Shown piece after piece: positions 54,827-64,000 of a stretch of 64,000 nucleotides of DNA. The notes under the pieces are model-generated. The model had not been told where the DNA came from, did no database searches, and saw only the letters and a list, made by a program, of their open reading frames with translations. Origin of the DNA: Ypsolopha sequella (lineage: Eukaryota > Arthropoda > Insecta > Lepidoptera > Ypsolophidae). Location of the stretch: NCBI GenBank assembly GCA_934047225.1, contig OW204011.1, positions 16,566,339-16,630,338 of the forward strand, given 5' to 3'. The translations under genes were made by a program, and so were the position numbers. Each line of letters opens with the position of its first letter. The first letter of the stretch is position 1.

Positions 54827-55175
54827 AGTCGCTCAGCGCAAAGTGAACTTTGTTTTTATTGTTTAGAAATTTCAAATTGAAAAGCATTTTGGTCTCTGGC
54901 ATTTGATGCCAATAGTTCAGTATTAGTGAGGTTAATAAAGCAAGAGTTTGAAATTGCATACACAAAAACCAACTTCTCAAAACCAACTCATAATGCTGTT
55001 TTAACTTTGTTTGGACAAGATCATGACTATTGCGCATAAAATTTCAAACTCATGATTTATTAACCTCACTAATACTGAACTATTGGCGTCAACTGCTATA
55101 AACCAAACTGTTTTTCAATTTTTAACTTTGAAACAAGAAAACCAAGTTAAATTATGCACTTTGCGCTAAGCGACT
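54827..55175. mobile_element. 349-bp palindromic MITE
   Basis: Ends AGTCGCTCAGCGCAAAGTG and CACTTTGCGCTAAGCGACT are inverted repeats with one mismatch. A strong inner inverted repeat pairs 54909-54939 with 55059-55085 (TTCAGTATTAGTGAGGTTAA). The phrase after it, CTAAATGGGTACTTTCTAA, also occurs at 31450. Non-coding. The stretch 55200-55500 is GC-rich (CCGCCGCGCCGCGCCGTGCC) without a recognisable gene. Confidence 0.7.
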
Positions 55176-55757
55176 TTAGTATCGCTAAATGGGTACTTTC
55201 TAACAGGGACTCTTTACGGTACCGTTGAAACGGTGAATCACCGTATACGAATTTCGGTACAGGTTGTTACAACCGAAATCTTTCCAACCCTTATTTCACC
55301 GGTTATTATTTCGGTTGCCGAAATCAGGCGGGCGAAGAGTACTTTGATTCGCCGCAACCGCCGCGCCGCGCCGTGCCGCCTACCACCACACCCCGCGCCC
55401 CGCGCCTAAGGCCACGGCCATGCAGTCGGCACACACGTATAACTCTCTTTGATTCGCGCCGCTCGCGCTCGGTATACGTGTTTTAAGTACAAAAAACGTA
55501 AGAGTTGATTCATGGGGAGAAGAAAAAATGCCGTAAATGGCTTTTACACTTACGACAAATCAAATAAACAGTCTTCGTGTTTGATACAAAGCTGTTTATG
55601 TTTATTTGTCATTTTACTAATGGGTAATCGAAATAAATTGTAAGAAAGTTAGCAATCATTATAATGAGATTATTGGCTATTTCTTATACAGTCAATACAT
55701 TGACGCAAAAAAGGCGGGTAGAGCTTTGGCAGATAGGATTGAAATGTTATAAAAATA

Positions 55758-56045
55758 AAAACCGGCCAAGTGCGAGTCGGACTCGCGCACGAAGAATGCC
55801 GTATCTATAAAAACGGCAAAAAAATTATTCAGTTGCATTGGAGCCCCCTTAAATATTAATTTTATTCTGTTTTTTAGTAAATATTTGTTCTTATAGCGGG
55901 ATTATAGAAATACCTACATCATCTGTGAAAATTTCAACTGTCTAACTATCACGGTTCATAAGATACAGCCTGGTGATAGACGGACGGACAGCGGAGTCTT
56001 AGTAATAGGGTCCCGTTTTTTACCTTTTGGGTACGGAACCCAAAA
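55758..56045 (+). repeat. Dispersed repeat R1, second full copy
   Basis: ACCGGCCAAGTGCGAGTCGG to GGGTACGGAACCCAAAAAA; the interior matches 3215-3508 (ATCACGGTTCATAAGATACA, CGGACAGCGGAGTCTTAGTA). Confidence 0.75.
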
Positions 56046-56099
56046 AACTGAAGCACCCATAGTATACCAATCCGCTTGTACGCACGAGCCTGGCACCAG

Positions 56100-56290
56100 A
56101 GCTGTCATATGGACCAAATAAAAGCCCTAAGTTGGTCCGTTCAAATAGGACTTGGACCTGGTCCGATGGACTTTTATGGTGAGCCTTAAACTCAAACGGA
56201 CCGAACGGACTAGCCCTATTTCGGTAAAAAGCCGGTCCGGTCCGAGTTGGTCCGAAACAGTCCGTTAGATTACTTCAATAGAGTTATGCA
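56100..56290. repeat. GGTCCG-rich stretch
   Basis: GGTCCG or its complement CGGACC occurs about eight times in 190 bp (for example GCCGGTCCGGTCCGAGTTGG), partly as inverted pairs. It is non-coding; I do not recognise it. Positions 56291-56960 are AT-rich with nothing supported. Confidence 0.45.
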
Positions 56291-56962
56291 ATAAATGCTG
56301 TGCTACAATTTGATAAATAGTCGAAAAAATTTCGTGTATTTTATTGAATAATATTGAAATAACTGAAAACTTCGATTAAGAGGATGGCATAACCTAGCAA
56401 CTTTTTTTTATTACCCGTCCAGCACAATAAGTCTAATGGCAAAGACTTTATTTGCTTTTCATAGAAGCGATTATATGTTGGCTCTTTGGCCTCTTGTTCT
56501 TGGACGCATAATACTAGTGATCACGCAGCGAAACAACAAATTGGTGTGTTTTTAGCTATTACTGACATATTTTGTAGGGAAAAAAATATTGGATTTAGGT
56601 AACATATTTTTCTATTGCCTATTTTATAAAAAAAAACAATTTGGTCCCTTAACCGCGTTTTTGAAACGAACGTTTGAAAACAAAAAAAAAGAGGGTGGTA
56701 AAAATTTTTTTTTTGACAAAAGTATAAATCTTAAAACATTGTTTATAGGTGGAATCCTTTAGGTGGAATCACATACAAAGTACAGTCAACCTAAGAAAGG
56801 ATTGAATCCAAATACTATCATAAACACTTTCTCCTTTTTATCTAACGTGTTTAACTTTAAATATATCTAAACGATGCCTCTTGAAAAATAATGCAGAATC
56901 AATAAAGTGTCAATAAAACAATGTAATGCTTCATAGTTGATGGTGATGAAAAGTGATGTGTA

Positions 56963-57040
56963 CTACAAATTCAAATTCAAATTCAAATAGTTTATTTTGC
57001 AAAGCAGGTATAGATATATACACTTTGTACACGTCAAATT
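56963..57040 (-). repeat. Tail of a non-LTR element (TTTGAA repeats)
   Basis: Four units of AATTCA followed by AATAGTTTATTTTGCAAAGC. On the minus strand this is a TTTGAA-type tail as in several lepidopteran non-LTR elements. No coding part is visible. From 57041 to 57640 I see no gene. Confidence 0.45.
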
Positions 57041-57694
57041 TAATCTAATAAAGAAAATATATGTAATAAAATAATAAATGTACATGAACTAAATTAAAGG
57101 TTTATTTAATTTATGTAGCAATATATTTACGATTAAAATGATAGGTAAAATATATATTATACAAGGTAAAATCCAATCAGCCGCCCGAACCCATACCGGA
57201 GACCCGGCCAGGGACCAGGAACAAGGTTCAATGATCACCAACCGAGCCCCCAGCACGAATCCAGGCGGCCGACCAAATCCCATCCTATATACTACATACT
57301 AATAGGTTACATATATAAATACATGCCTACCTCCGCCCATTCGATTAGTCTTGCTAAGAAGAAGGGCAAGAAACTTAGCAAGATCATGTCTTTTTTTTTC
57401 AACATAAAACTTATACTATACAATATATGACTTATATCTACTTTAACCAAGGGATAAGAAAATACAAGACAGCAGGAATCCAGGTTAATGAAAAAAAGAA
57501 AAACATATATATCTTTGTCTACCTGTCTCATATAGTCCTTTTCCTTTTACAGTCTGTAATCAATTAATGTTTACACCTTAGAGGAATCATAAGTTAAGAA
57601 ATTATACTATTTAATTAAATTATAACTTACTATCATTATCACTTTTACTAGCTTTTCATTAGTAGTGTTATTAAAACAATTTAAAAAAATTTTA

Positions 57695-57740
57695 ACTCGA
57701 TATATTTCGGCCCTCGGTATGGGGCCGTCATCAGTCGAAT
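57695..57740 (-). ncRNA. Hammerhead-like ribozyme, left arm
   Basis: Mirror copy of 59454-59499, with the same core, stem II and stem I sequence on the minus strand. See that entry for the structure. Confidence 0.5.
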
Positions 57741-58019
57741 GTAAAAAATTTTTGTGACATATAATTTAGGTATCATAGTAAAAAATAAAAAGTAAAAAGT
57801 AAAGGTGACGCTTGTAAACAATTTTAGTTTTAAACTATTTTCTAAAAAATAATAATAAAGTAGGTTTCTCTAAAAATGGTGTTGGTTATTTTTGATATTA
57901 TTTAATCACTGCTCTTCTTGGATGATCGATGATGGTGGTTAGGTGGTTGTGTGATGTTGTTGGTGTTTTTACTTGAAATTTTGAGCGGTCTAATTCGTCG
58001 GTCGGTCGGGTCATGTCTG

Positions 58020-58589
58020 TCAGTGCTGTCTGTTGAGTCCAGGTCCATAATGAGCACCAAGTGACCAGATATATGACGTCTCCCAGGTTCTTAGGTCTAT
58101 GTCAGTTAGTGGTGGAGTGAATGATTTAATGATTCGAACGGAGAAGCAGTCGTTGAAGGTGACGTTGTGTAAGCGTGTGTGTGTGGGAATGGGTAGGACG
58201 TTGTTTTGTATAGTTGATGTATGTCTGTGGTTGTTCATCCGGATGTGTAAGGCGTTTTTGGTTTCACCTACGTAGAATGCCGGGCAATGTCGGCATTCTA
58301 GTAGGTAAATACAATTTTTGGTTGTACATGTTGTGTTGGGTTGTGTTTTGTAGGTGCTGGTAGTGTGGTGAGTATTGATATGTATAGAAGTGTTAATCAT
58401 GGTGCATGTTTTGCAGCGTGGCCGTCGGCAAGGGGATGTTCCAGGAGATGAGTTGCTGGGGTTGTTGGGGATGGTGAGTTGTTGTGTCTTGTTGAGTGTG
58501 CATTTAAGGTTTCGGTTCTGTCTATAACATATCTGAGGAGTATTAGGTAGTAGGTGTTTTGTTTCGTCGCTTTGTCGAAGATCGATCAC
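58020..58589 (-). pseudogene. Penelope-like GIY-YIG endonuclease, left arm
   Basis: About 189 codons reading outward from the palindrome centre. Key motifs are a Cys pair (CRRPRCKTC), IYLLECRHCPAFYVGET and LHIRMNNHRH. These correspond to the GIY-YIG nuclease core (the GIY-like IYLLEC, then YVGET, then the Arg helix). Without an ATG or the RT domain it is a fragment. It is amino-acid identical to the right-arm copy from RQSDETKH onward. Confidence 0.75.
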
Positions 58590-59173
58590 TGATCAAAGAC
58601 TCCTTACCCATCCTTCGACAAAGCGACGAAACAAAACACCTACTACCTAATACTCCTCAGATATGTTATAGACAGAACCGAAACCTTAAATGCACACTCA
58701 ACAAGACACAACAACTCACCATCCCCAACAACCCCAGCAACTCATCTCCTGGAACATCCCCTTGCCGACGGCCACGCTGCAAAACATGCACCATGATTAA
58801 CACTTCTATACATATCAATACTCACCACACTACCAGCACCTACAAAACACAACCCAACACAACATGTACAACCAAAAATTGTATTTACCTACTAGAATGC
58901 CGACATTGCCCGGCATTCTACGTAGGTGAAACCAAAAACGCCTTACACATCCGGATGAACAACCACAGACATACATCAACTATACAAAACAACGTCCTAC
59001 CCATTCCCACACACACACGCTTACACAACGTCACCTTCAACGACTGCTTCTCCGTTCGAATCATTAAATCATTCACTCCACCACTAACTGACATAGACCT
59101 AAGAACCTGGGAGACGTCATATATCTGGTCACTTGGTGCTCATTATGGACCTGGACTCAACAGACAGCACTGA
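58559..59173 (+). pseudogene. Penelope-like GIY-YIG endonuclease, right arm
   Basis: Same protein as the left arm, extended at the N-terminal side by KDSLPIL before RQSDETKH. Ends NRQH with a TGA at 59171-59173. In intact Penelope-like elements this endonuclease follows the reverse transcriptase and nicks the target. Here only the endonuclease end remains. Confidence 0.75.
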
Positions 59174-59453
59174 CAGACATGACCCGACCGACCGACGAAT
59201 TAGACCGCTCAAAATTTCAAGTAAAAACACCAACAACATCACACAACCACCTAACCACCATCATCGATCATCCAAGAAGAGCAGTGATTAAATAATATCA
59301 AAAATAACCAACACCATTTTTAGAGAAACCTACTTTATTATTATTTTTTAGAAAATAGTTTAAAACTAAAATTGTTTACAAGTGTCACCTTTACTTTTTA
59401 CTTTTTATTTTTTACTATGATACCTAAATTATATGTCACAAAAAATTTTTTAC

Positions 59454-59499
59454 ATTCGACTGATGACGGCCCCATACCGAGGGCCGAAATATATCGAGT
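59454..59499 (+). ncRNA. Hammerhead-like ribozyme, right arm
   Basis: CTGATGA at 59460, stem II GGCCC/GGGCC with an 8-nt loop, and GAAA form a hammerhead core. Stem I pairs ATTCGA (59454-59459) with TCGAGT (59494-59499), including one G-U pair. Stem III is only AT/AT with no loop, so cleavage, expected after A59493, would need a dimer. Type I hammerheads with minimal stem III are known from Penelope-like elements. One extra C between CTGATGA and stem II departs from the consensus and may weaken it. Confidence 0.55.
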
Positions 59500-59639
59500 T
59501 AAAATTTTTTAAAATTGTTTTAATAACACTACTAATGAAAAGCTAGTAAAAGTTAAATATAATATATCATTATCACTGTAACATCATGCTTCACCATCAT
59601 CCAAATATTCATTTATTTTATAATATGCCTTTTTCAATA

Positions 59640-59680
59640 GGCCCTGTAGTCTCTGCCTACCCCTCTGGGAGACTAACAAA
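59640..59680 (+). repeat. Short fragment of a lepidopteran repeat
   Basis: CCCTGTAGTCTCTGCCTACC followed by CCTCTGGGAG is a phrase seen near the 3' end of some lepidopteran retroelements. Weak evidence. Confidence 0.3.
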
Positions 59681-59691
59681 ACCTTATCTCA

Positions 59692-59780
59692 CCATCACCA
59701 TCGCCATCGCCATCGCGATCACGATCGCGATCGTGATCGTGGTCGTGGTCGTGATCGTGATCGTGATCGTGGTCGTGTCG
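59692..59780 (+). repeat. Hexanucleotide repeat grading into the octamer satellite
   Basis: Units shift along the tract from CATCAC and CATCGC to GATCGC, GATCGT and GGTCGT, then join the octamer array. The gradient suggests that one repeat grew from the other. Confidence 0.8.
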
Positions 59781-60860
59781 TCGTATCGTCGTATCGACGT
59801 ATCGTCGTATCGACTTATCGTCGTATCGACGTATCGTCGTATCAACGTATCGATGTATCGTCGTATCCTCGTATCGATGTATCGTCATTCGTCGTATCGA
59901 CGTATTACCGTATCGTCGTATCGACGCATCTTCGTATCGTCGTATCGACGTATCGTCGTATCGACGTATCGTCATATCGACGTATCGTCGTATCGACGTA
60001 TCGTCGTATCGACGTATCGTCATATCGACGTATCGTCGTATCGACGTATCGTCGTATCCTCGTATCCTCGTATCGACGTATCGTCGTATCTTCGTATGGT
60101 CGTTTCCTCGTATCGACGTATCTACGTATCGGCGTATCGACGTATCCTCGTATCGACGTATCGTCGTATCGACGTATTGCCGTATCGTCGTCTCGTCGTA
60201 TCCTCGTATCGACGTATCGTCGTATCGTCGTATCCTCGTATCGACGTATCGTCGTATCGTCGTATGGTCGTTTCCTCGTATCGACGTATCATCGTATCGA
60301 CGTATCGGCGTATCGACGTATCGGCGTATCGACGTATCGGCGTATCGACGTATTGTCGTATCGACATATCGACGTATCACTATCAACGTATCGCCGTATC
60401 GACGTATCGACGTATCGTCGTATCGACGTATCGTCGTATCGACGTATCGTCGTATCGACGTATCGTCGTATCGACGTATCAACGTATCGACGTATCGTCG
60501 TATCCACATATCGACGTACAACGTATCAACGTATCGTCGTTTCCTTGTATCGACGTATCGTCGTATCGACGTATCGTCGTATCGACGTATCGGCGTATTG
60601 AGGTATTCTCGTATCGACGTATCGTCGTATCGACGTGTTGCCGTATCCTCGTATCGTCGTATCCTCGTATCGACATATTGTCATATCGACCTGTCATCGT
60701 TTCCTCGTATCGATGTATCGTCGTATCGACGTATCGGCGTATCGATGTATCCTCGTATCGACGTATTGCCGTATCGTCGTATCGTCGTATCCCCGTATCG
60801 ACGTATCGTCGTATCGACGTATCGTTGTATCGACGTATCGACGTATCGTTATATCATCGT
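59781..60860 (+). repeat. 8-bp/16-bp satellite (GTATCGAC GTATCGTC), about 130 units
   Basis: Octamers GTATCGAC and GTATCGTC mostly alternate, giving a 16-bp period; variants include GTATCCTC, GTATCGGC and GTATTGCC. Both strands stay open for hundreds of codons because 24 bp (three octamers) is a whole number of codons; the products (YRRIDVSS-like) are repeat artefacts. From 60861 to 61150 I see nothing recognisable. Confidence 0.92.
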
Positions 60861-61154
60861 CGTCATCATTATCTTTGCAAGTATGACTTTCGAAAAATAA
60901 AATTTTGAAATATAAAAATTAGATGCAAACACAATTACGCAAAAAAATGCCATTGCGAACAAACCGTTTTGTCAACTGGGTTGAATTTTATACATCGTAG
61001 ATGCATTATACCATAGCCGTCAGACGGCTATGATTATACTTATTATTGAAAACTAGCACGTGCACGGGTTAATAACCGCGGATCCACACCGCTCGTGGGA
61101 GCTAAGAAATAGCGCTCACGGCCGGTGACGGCCGGTCGCGCAAACAGTTGAGGT

Positions 61155-61290
61155 GCGGGGATGCGGGGGCAAAATCACTAATTTGTCCAGGTTTATACGC
61201 AGCCTTAATATACAGTTTAAACTTCTTCTCTGACAAAGTAAGGACCTCCTTTGGAAGTTTATTGTAAAATCTTATACCATGTCCTACAAA
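61155..61290 (-). pseudogene. C-terminal fossil of a non-LTR reverse transcriptase
   Basis: The minus strand reads GIRFYNKLPKEVLTLSEKKF followed by KLYIKAAY. A phrase of this type (FYNKLPxxV...KKFK) ends many Jockey-like or CR1-like reverse transcriptases. The rest of the element is missing. Confidence 0.5.
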
Positions 61291-61497
61291 AGTGTCCTAC
61301 TTAGTACTTATTTCAGTTATTATTTTTCGCTTTTGTTGTTGTTAGATATAAAGACTCATGGGTTAGACAATTTAATGGGTAGTGATAGTGTTTGTGATGT
61401 TGACTTGTATAATATAATAATTATAAATATATATAATAATAATAATAAATTTTATAAAGAAGCGCGAGCCGGCGCAGTTCCTAGGAATGTCCCCGGT

Positions 61498-62715
61498 CAC
61501 TAGGGATGGGATTTTTTTTTTCTAAAATTTATTACAACAAAATTTTGTTTTGGCCATATCTTCGGAACAGAAGGTGGTACATCCCTAGGGGTCAGACCAT
61601 AGGGTGCCAAAAAAGTTTTTTTTTTTTTTAATGTCAAAACTTTAACGGCCTGTATCTCCTAGACGGCTTGAGTTAGACCCATGTTGATGGGTGTCTAAGA
61701 AAAGATCTCGCCGAGATCTAGCCCCCCCCGGTGTCAAAACTTTAACGGCCCGTATCTCCCAAACGGCTGAAGCTAGACCCATGTTCATGGTACTCTAAGA
61801 AAAGGGCTCGACGAGATCTTTCTGAAAATAAAATAAAATAAAAAACAGTCGAAAAAAAATTTTTTTTACCAAAGCTTTGATCGGCCATATCTCCCGAACT
61901 GTAAGTCCTAGCGAGTTGCGGTTTCAACTTTAGTGATTGGTTTGCCAAGGGTTACCCGACCGCATAAAAAAATTTGACATTTGACAGGTTTTGACATTTT
62001 TTTGACATGTCCAAAAAAGTGCTCCGATTCGCTTGAAACTCGGTATCCAGGAGCAAGTGGGGTCGCTGATTCCGAATCCACTTGACACTTTTTGACAACC
62101 TACAGGGATTTTGACACTTTTTCGAAAAAAAATTGATCCGATATTTCTTCGGATCTAATGGCGAGGCCGAAGGCCGAGCTGGCAGCGTTCGGAGTCCGAA
62201 CATGCTCGTTTTTCGGCCGAGCACGACATCGCGGCCACCAGAGTCATATCTGATGTCATTCAAGGGAGGCCGAAGGCTAATCACTAAAGGCCGATCACTA
62301 AAGTCGAAACCGCAACTCGGGAGATATGGCCGATCAAAGTATTGGTAAAAATTTTTTTTTTCGACTTTTTTTATTTTATTTTCAGAAAGATCTCGTCGAG
62401 CCCTTTTCTTAGAGTACCATGAACATGGGTCTAGCTTCAGCCGTTTGGGAGATACGGGCCGTTAAAGATTTGACACCGGGGGGGCTAGATCTCGGCGAGA
62501 CCTTTTCTTAGTTACCCATCAACATGGGTCTAACTCAAGCCGTCTAGGAGATACAGGCCGTTAAAGTTTTGACATTTAAAATTAAAAAAAACCTTTTTTG
62601 GCACCCTATGGTCCGACCCCTAGGAATGTACCACCTTCCGTTCCGAAGATATGGCCAAAACAAAATTTTATTTGTTATAAATTTTAGAAAAAAAAAAAAA
62701 AAAACATCCCTAGTA
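61498..62715. mobile_element. 1.2-kb foldback element
   Basis: Arms of about 430-450 bp (61498-61945 and 62282-62715) are inverted repeats with scattered differences, ending in CTAGGGATG at both tips. The arms themselves contain a tandem-like motif (GGCCTGTATCTCCTAGACGG and GGCCCGTATCTCCCAAACGG). The spacer of about 335 bp is unrelated and non-coding. No transposase. I cannot assign a superfamily; it is a non-autonomous foldback transposon. Confidence 0.8.
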
Positions 62716-62913
62716 AAAAAACATACCTATCAACACGCTATGAAAATCAATATAATTTGCCAAGAACAACAGAATTCAATAAGTACTATTTTTTTTCCGT
62801 GTGCTTGTCTCTTGTTTCACGACTTGTCTATTTATTTTAATTATGATACTCAACTGATGCCGAGTTCAGATCGGACCCGAAATATATCTTAAGATTATTT
62901 TACTATTTATTTA

Positions 62914-63040
62914 GGGCCTGTTTCACCACTTCCAGATAAGTGATATCCAGAAGATAAGTTTAAAAATGGAACACATTTTGTATGCGTTATATGTCACATA
63001 TAACTATCAGGCACTTATCTGGAAGTGGTGAAACAGGCCC
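62914..63040. mobile_element. 127-bp PIF/Harbinger-type MITE
   Basis: A perfect 29-bp terminal inverted repeat starts GGGCCTGTTTCACCACTTCC. TTA directly flanks both sides (62911-62913 and 63041-63043), the 3-bp duplication typical of PIF/Harbinger. It lies in the presumed intron just upstream of the 63168 exon. Confidence 0.8.
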
Positions 63041-63167
63041 TTAGTTTAGTATTAATATTTAAATTATCATATCTATCAGTATATTTATATTAATGAACAA
63101 AACATAAAAAGCTTTTGCAGTGTATTTAATTTTTAAACGATTTTCAAAACTGTTCTCCGCCCACCAG

Positions 63168-63286
63168 GTACCTCATTACCGGACCAGAGCAGCTACGAGG
63201 AGCTGATGACCTTGAAAAGCATCCTCCATTTCCCTGAGGAAGCTGCCCTGAGACTCACCGATACAGAATATCAGCTATTTTATCAA
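63168..63286 (+). CDS. Internal exon, phospholipase C epsilon-like RasGEF domain
   Basis: 119 nt bounded by a CCCACCAG acceptor and a CAA|GTAAGT donor. It contributes two bases of a split codon and then 39 codons, including YEELMTLKSILHFPEEAALR and LTDTEYQLFYQ. From memory, SILHFPEE-type sequence followed by a LTxxEYQLY-type motif starts the RasGEF (CDC25-like) domain of PLC-epsilon, an enzyme that cleaves PIP2 and activates Rap GTPases. Other RasGEF proteins cannot be excluded. This is the only convincing host-gene exon here; the rest of the gene is outside the window. Confidence 0.65.
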
Positions 63287-63299
63287 GTAAGTATTGTCG

Positions 63300-64000
63300 C
63301 TCTATACCTATATGAGTATTCAATCAATTCTTCTCGGCTGTTTTCGGTCACAGCGACTGTCACTGCTGAGAGCGGCGCTGGTGAGCCCTGACGTGGCTGA
63401 CGTAGCCGATTTTTGCAGTGAACGTTCGACCACATTCACTGCACATCAGCACCCCTTCAACTATATTATAAGTAATGGCCACTGGTGGTCGGGCCTTAAG
63501 CTGATCTCGTTTTGTGTCGAGCTCAGCGCGTCTAACCGATTTGAAAGCATACACCTTAGTGTTCACAATCTGCCTCCACTGCGGTCTTTCTGCTGCCAGT
63601 GTTTCCCATTGTGCTGGGTCTATTGCACATTTCTTCATGTGCCAGTTAAGCACATCTTTATACTGCAGAAATTGGCCGCCCTGTTTCCGTTTTCCTTCCT
63701 GCAGTTCGGAGTAGAAGATGTGCTTAGCCACCCTGGCATCAGACATTCGGGAAACATAGCCACATCATCGCAGCTCACGTCTCATTAGATAGGCCTCAAT
63801 CCCACCAACATCAGCACGTCGCAGAACTTCCGTGTTTCTCATATGGACCGACCAGTGGATGTTCTGGATGTCACGCAGGCATTTGAGGTGGAACCTATCC
63901 AATGTGCGGATATGCTTCCGGTATGGACACCACGATTCGGAGGCGTAGAGAAGATTAGGCAAAACTATCGCCATGTACACAGAGACCTTCGTATGGAGCT
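63300..64000 (-). mobile_element. 3' part of a non-LTR retrotransposon
   Basis: The minus strand encodes the C-terminal part of a reverse transcriptase protein; the 3' non-coding end points toward the exon at 63168-63286, and the element extends past the window end. It sits in the presumed intron after the exon, in antisense to the host gene. Confidence 0.75.
63360..63980 (-). pseudogene. Non-LTR element C-terminus with a nonsense codon
   Basis: Two same-phase open parts flank a TGA at 63765-63767. The upstream part (to 63980) has [20 protein letters not shown] and [13 protein letters not shown]; the downstream part has [18 protein letters not shown] and a C2H2-like finger ([20 protein letters not shown]). 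The region matches the thumb and tail of RTE- or CR1-like reverse transcriptases. Family members usually have Trp where this copy has TGA, so it is probably a TGG to TGA change. Confidence 0.7.

Larger units (their letters stand above)
57641..59553. mobile_element. 1.9-kb palindrome of a Penelope-like element
   Basis: Two arms of about 940 bp (57641-58578 and 58611-59553) are near-identical reverse complements around a spacer of about 30 bp at 58579-58610. Each arm holds the end of a Penelope-like protein with a GIY-YIG endonuclease, a 3' region, and a hammerhead-like ribozyme near its outer end. Reverse transcriptase is absent. Penelope-like elements often insert as tandem or inverted partial copies with terminal pseudo-LTRs, so a head-to-head arrangement is in character, but this length and symmetry are striking. 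Confidence 0.85.

Noticed and set aside
59586..60908. Long open frames on both strands (hundreds of codons, YRRIDVSS-like peptides)
   Set aside because: They come from an 8-bp repeat: three units make 24 bp, so stops never arise. No start context, no domain, and variants change the peptide freely.

Overview
The window looks like nuclear DNA from an insect, most likely a moth or butterfly. It is AT-rich and packed with eukaryotic transposable elements: BEL/Pao and Ty3/Gypsy LTR retrotransposons, non-LTR elements, mariner and pogo-like DNA transposons, MITEs and tRNA-derived SINEs. It also carries several scattered copies of a repeat with GGTTCCGTA-type ends, which I associate with Lepidoptera. 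I see no bacterial gene organisation, no CRISPR array and no credible functional tRNA or rRNA gene. All family names come from motifs and general knowledge, not from a database search.

Host-gene content is very thin. A 119-nt exon at 63168-63286 (+) encodes a piece that resembles the start of the RasGEF domain of phospholipase C epsilon. A candidate short first coding exon at 4888-4951 (+) ends in a good splice donor and has the matching intron phase. Both may therefore belong to one gene with a 58-kb intron made of transposons; this is an inference from splice phase and strand only.

Layout. 1-6200: small MITE-like hairpins, a dispersed repeat, the candidate exon and a reverse transcriptase fossil. 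6229-8171: a pogo-like element with TA target sites, with a dead mariner (6725-8014) inserted inside it. 8434-9999: more MITEs. 11394-17839: BEL-1, a complete BEL/Pao element with identical-looking 412-bp LTRs and one open 1848-codon polyprotein. 19425-21925: a 5'-truncated non-LTR element on the minus strand. 22529-31018: a two-level nest, in which a small LTR element (22533-31014, TSD GAAG) carries BEL-2 (22604-29810, minus, TSD ATTAA) inside its left LTR. 31-38 kb: tandem repeats of 44 and 193 bp, SINEs and MITEs. 39286-41312: a 26-bp minisatellite with a duplicated higher-order block. 41573-48788: BEL-3 (minus, TSD CTTCC), broken by a 262-bp hAT-type MITE. 48927-53989: a nearly intact Gypsy element of CsRn1/Kabuki type (minus, TSD CGCA). 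57641-59553: a near-perfect 1.9-kb palindrome of Penelope-like sequence, with a GIY-YIG endonuclease and a hammerhead-like ribozyme on each arm. 59690-60860: a hexamer-to-octamer satellite. 61498-62715: a 1.2-kb foldback element. 62914-63040: a Harbinger-type MITE. 63168-64000: the host exon followed by the 3' end of a non-LTR element.

How the parts relate. Target-site duplications and shared flanks let several insertions be ordered in time. The three BEL elements share a primer-binding site matching tRNA-Tyr. BEL-1 and BEL-2 also share an unusual layout in which the polyprotein runs into the 3' LTR. The most novel-looking items are the ribozyme-bearing Penelope palindrome, the barcode-like duplication in the minisatellite, the octamer satellite, and BEL-2's intact reading frame with a substituted RNase H catalytic residue.
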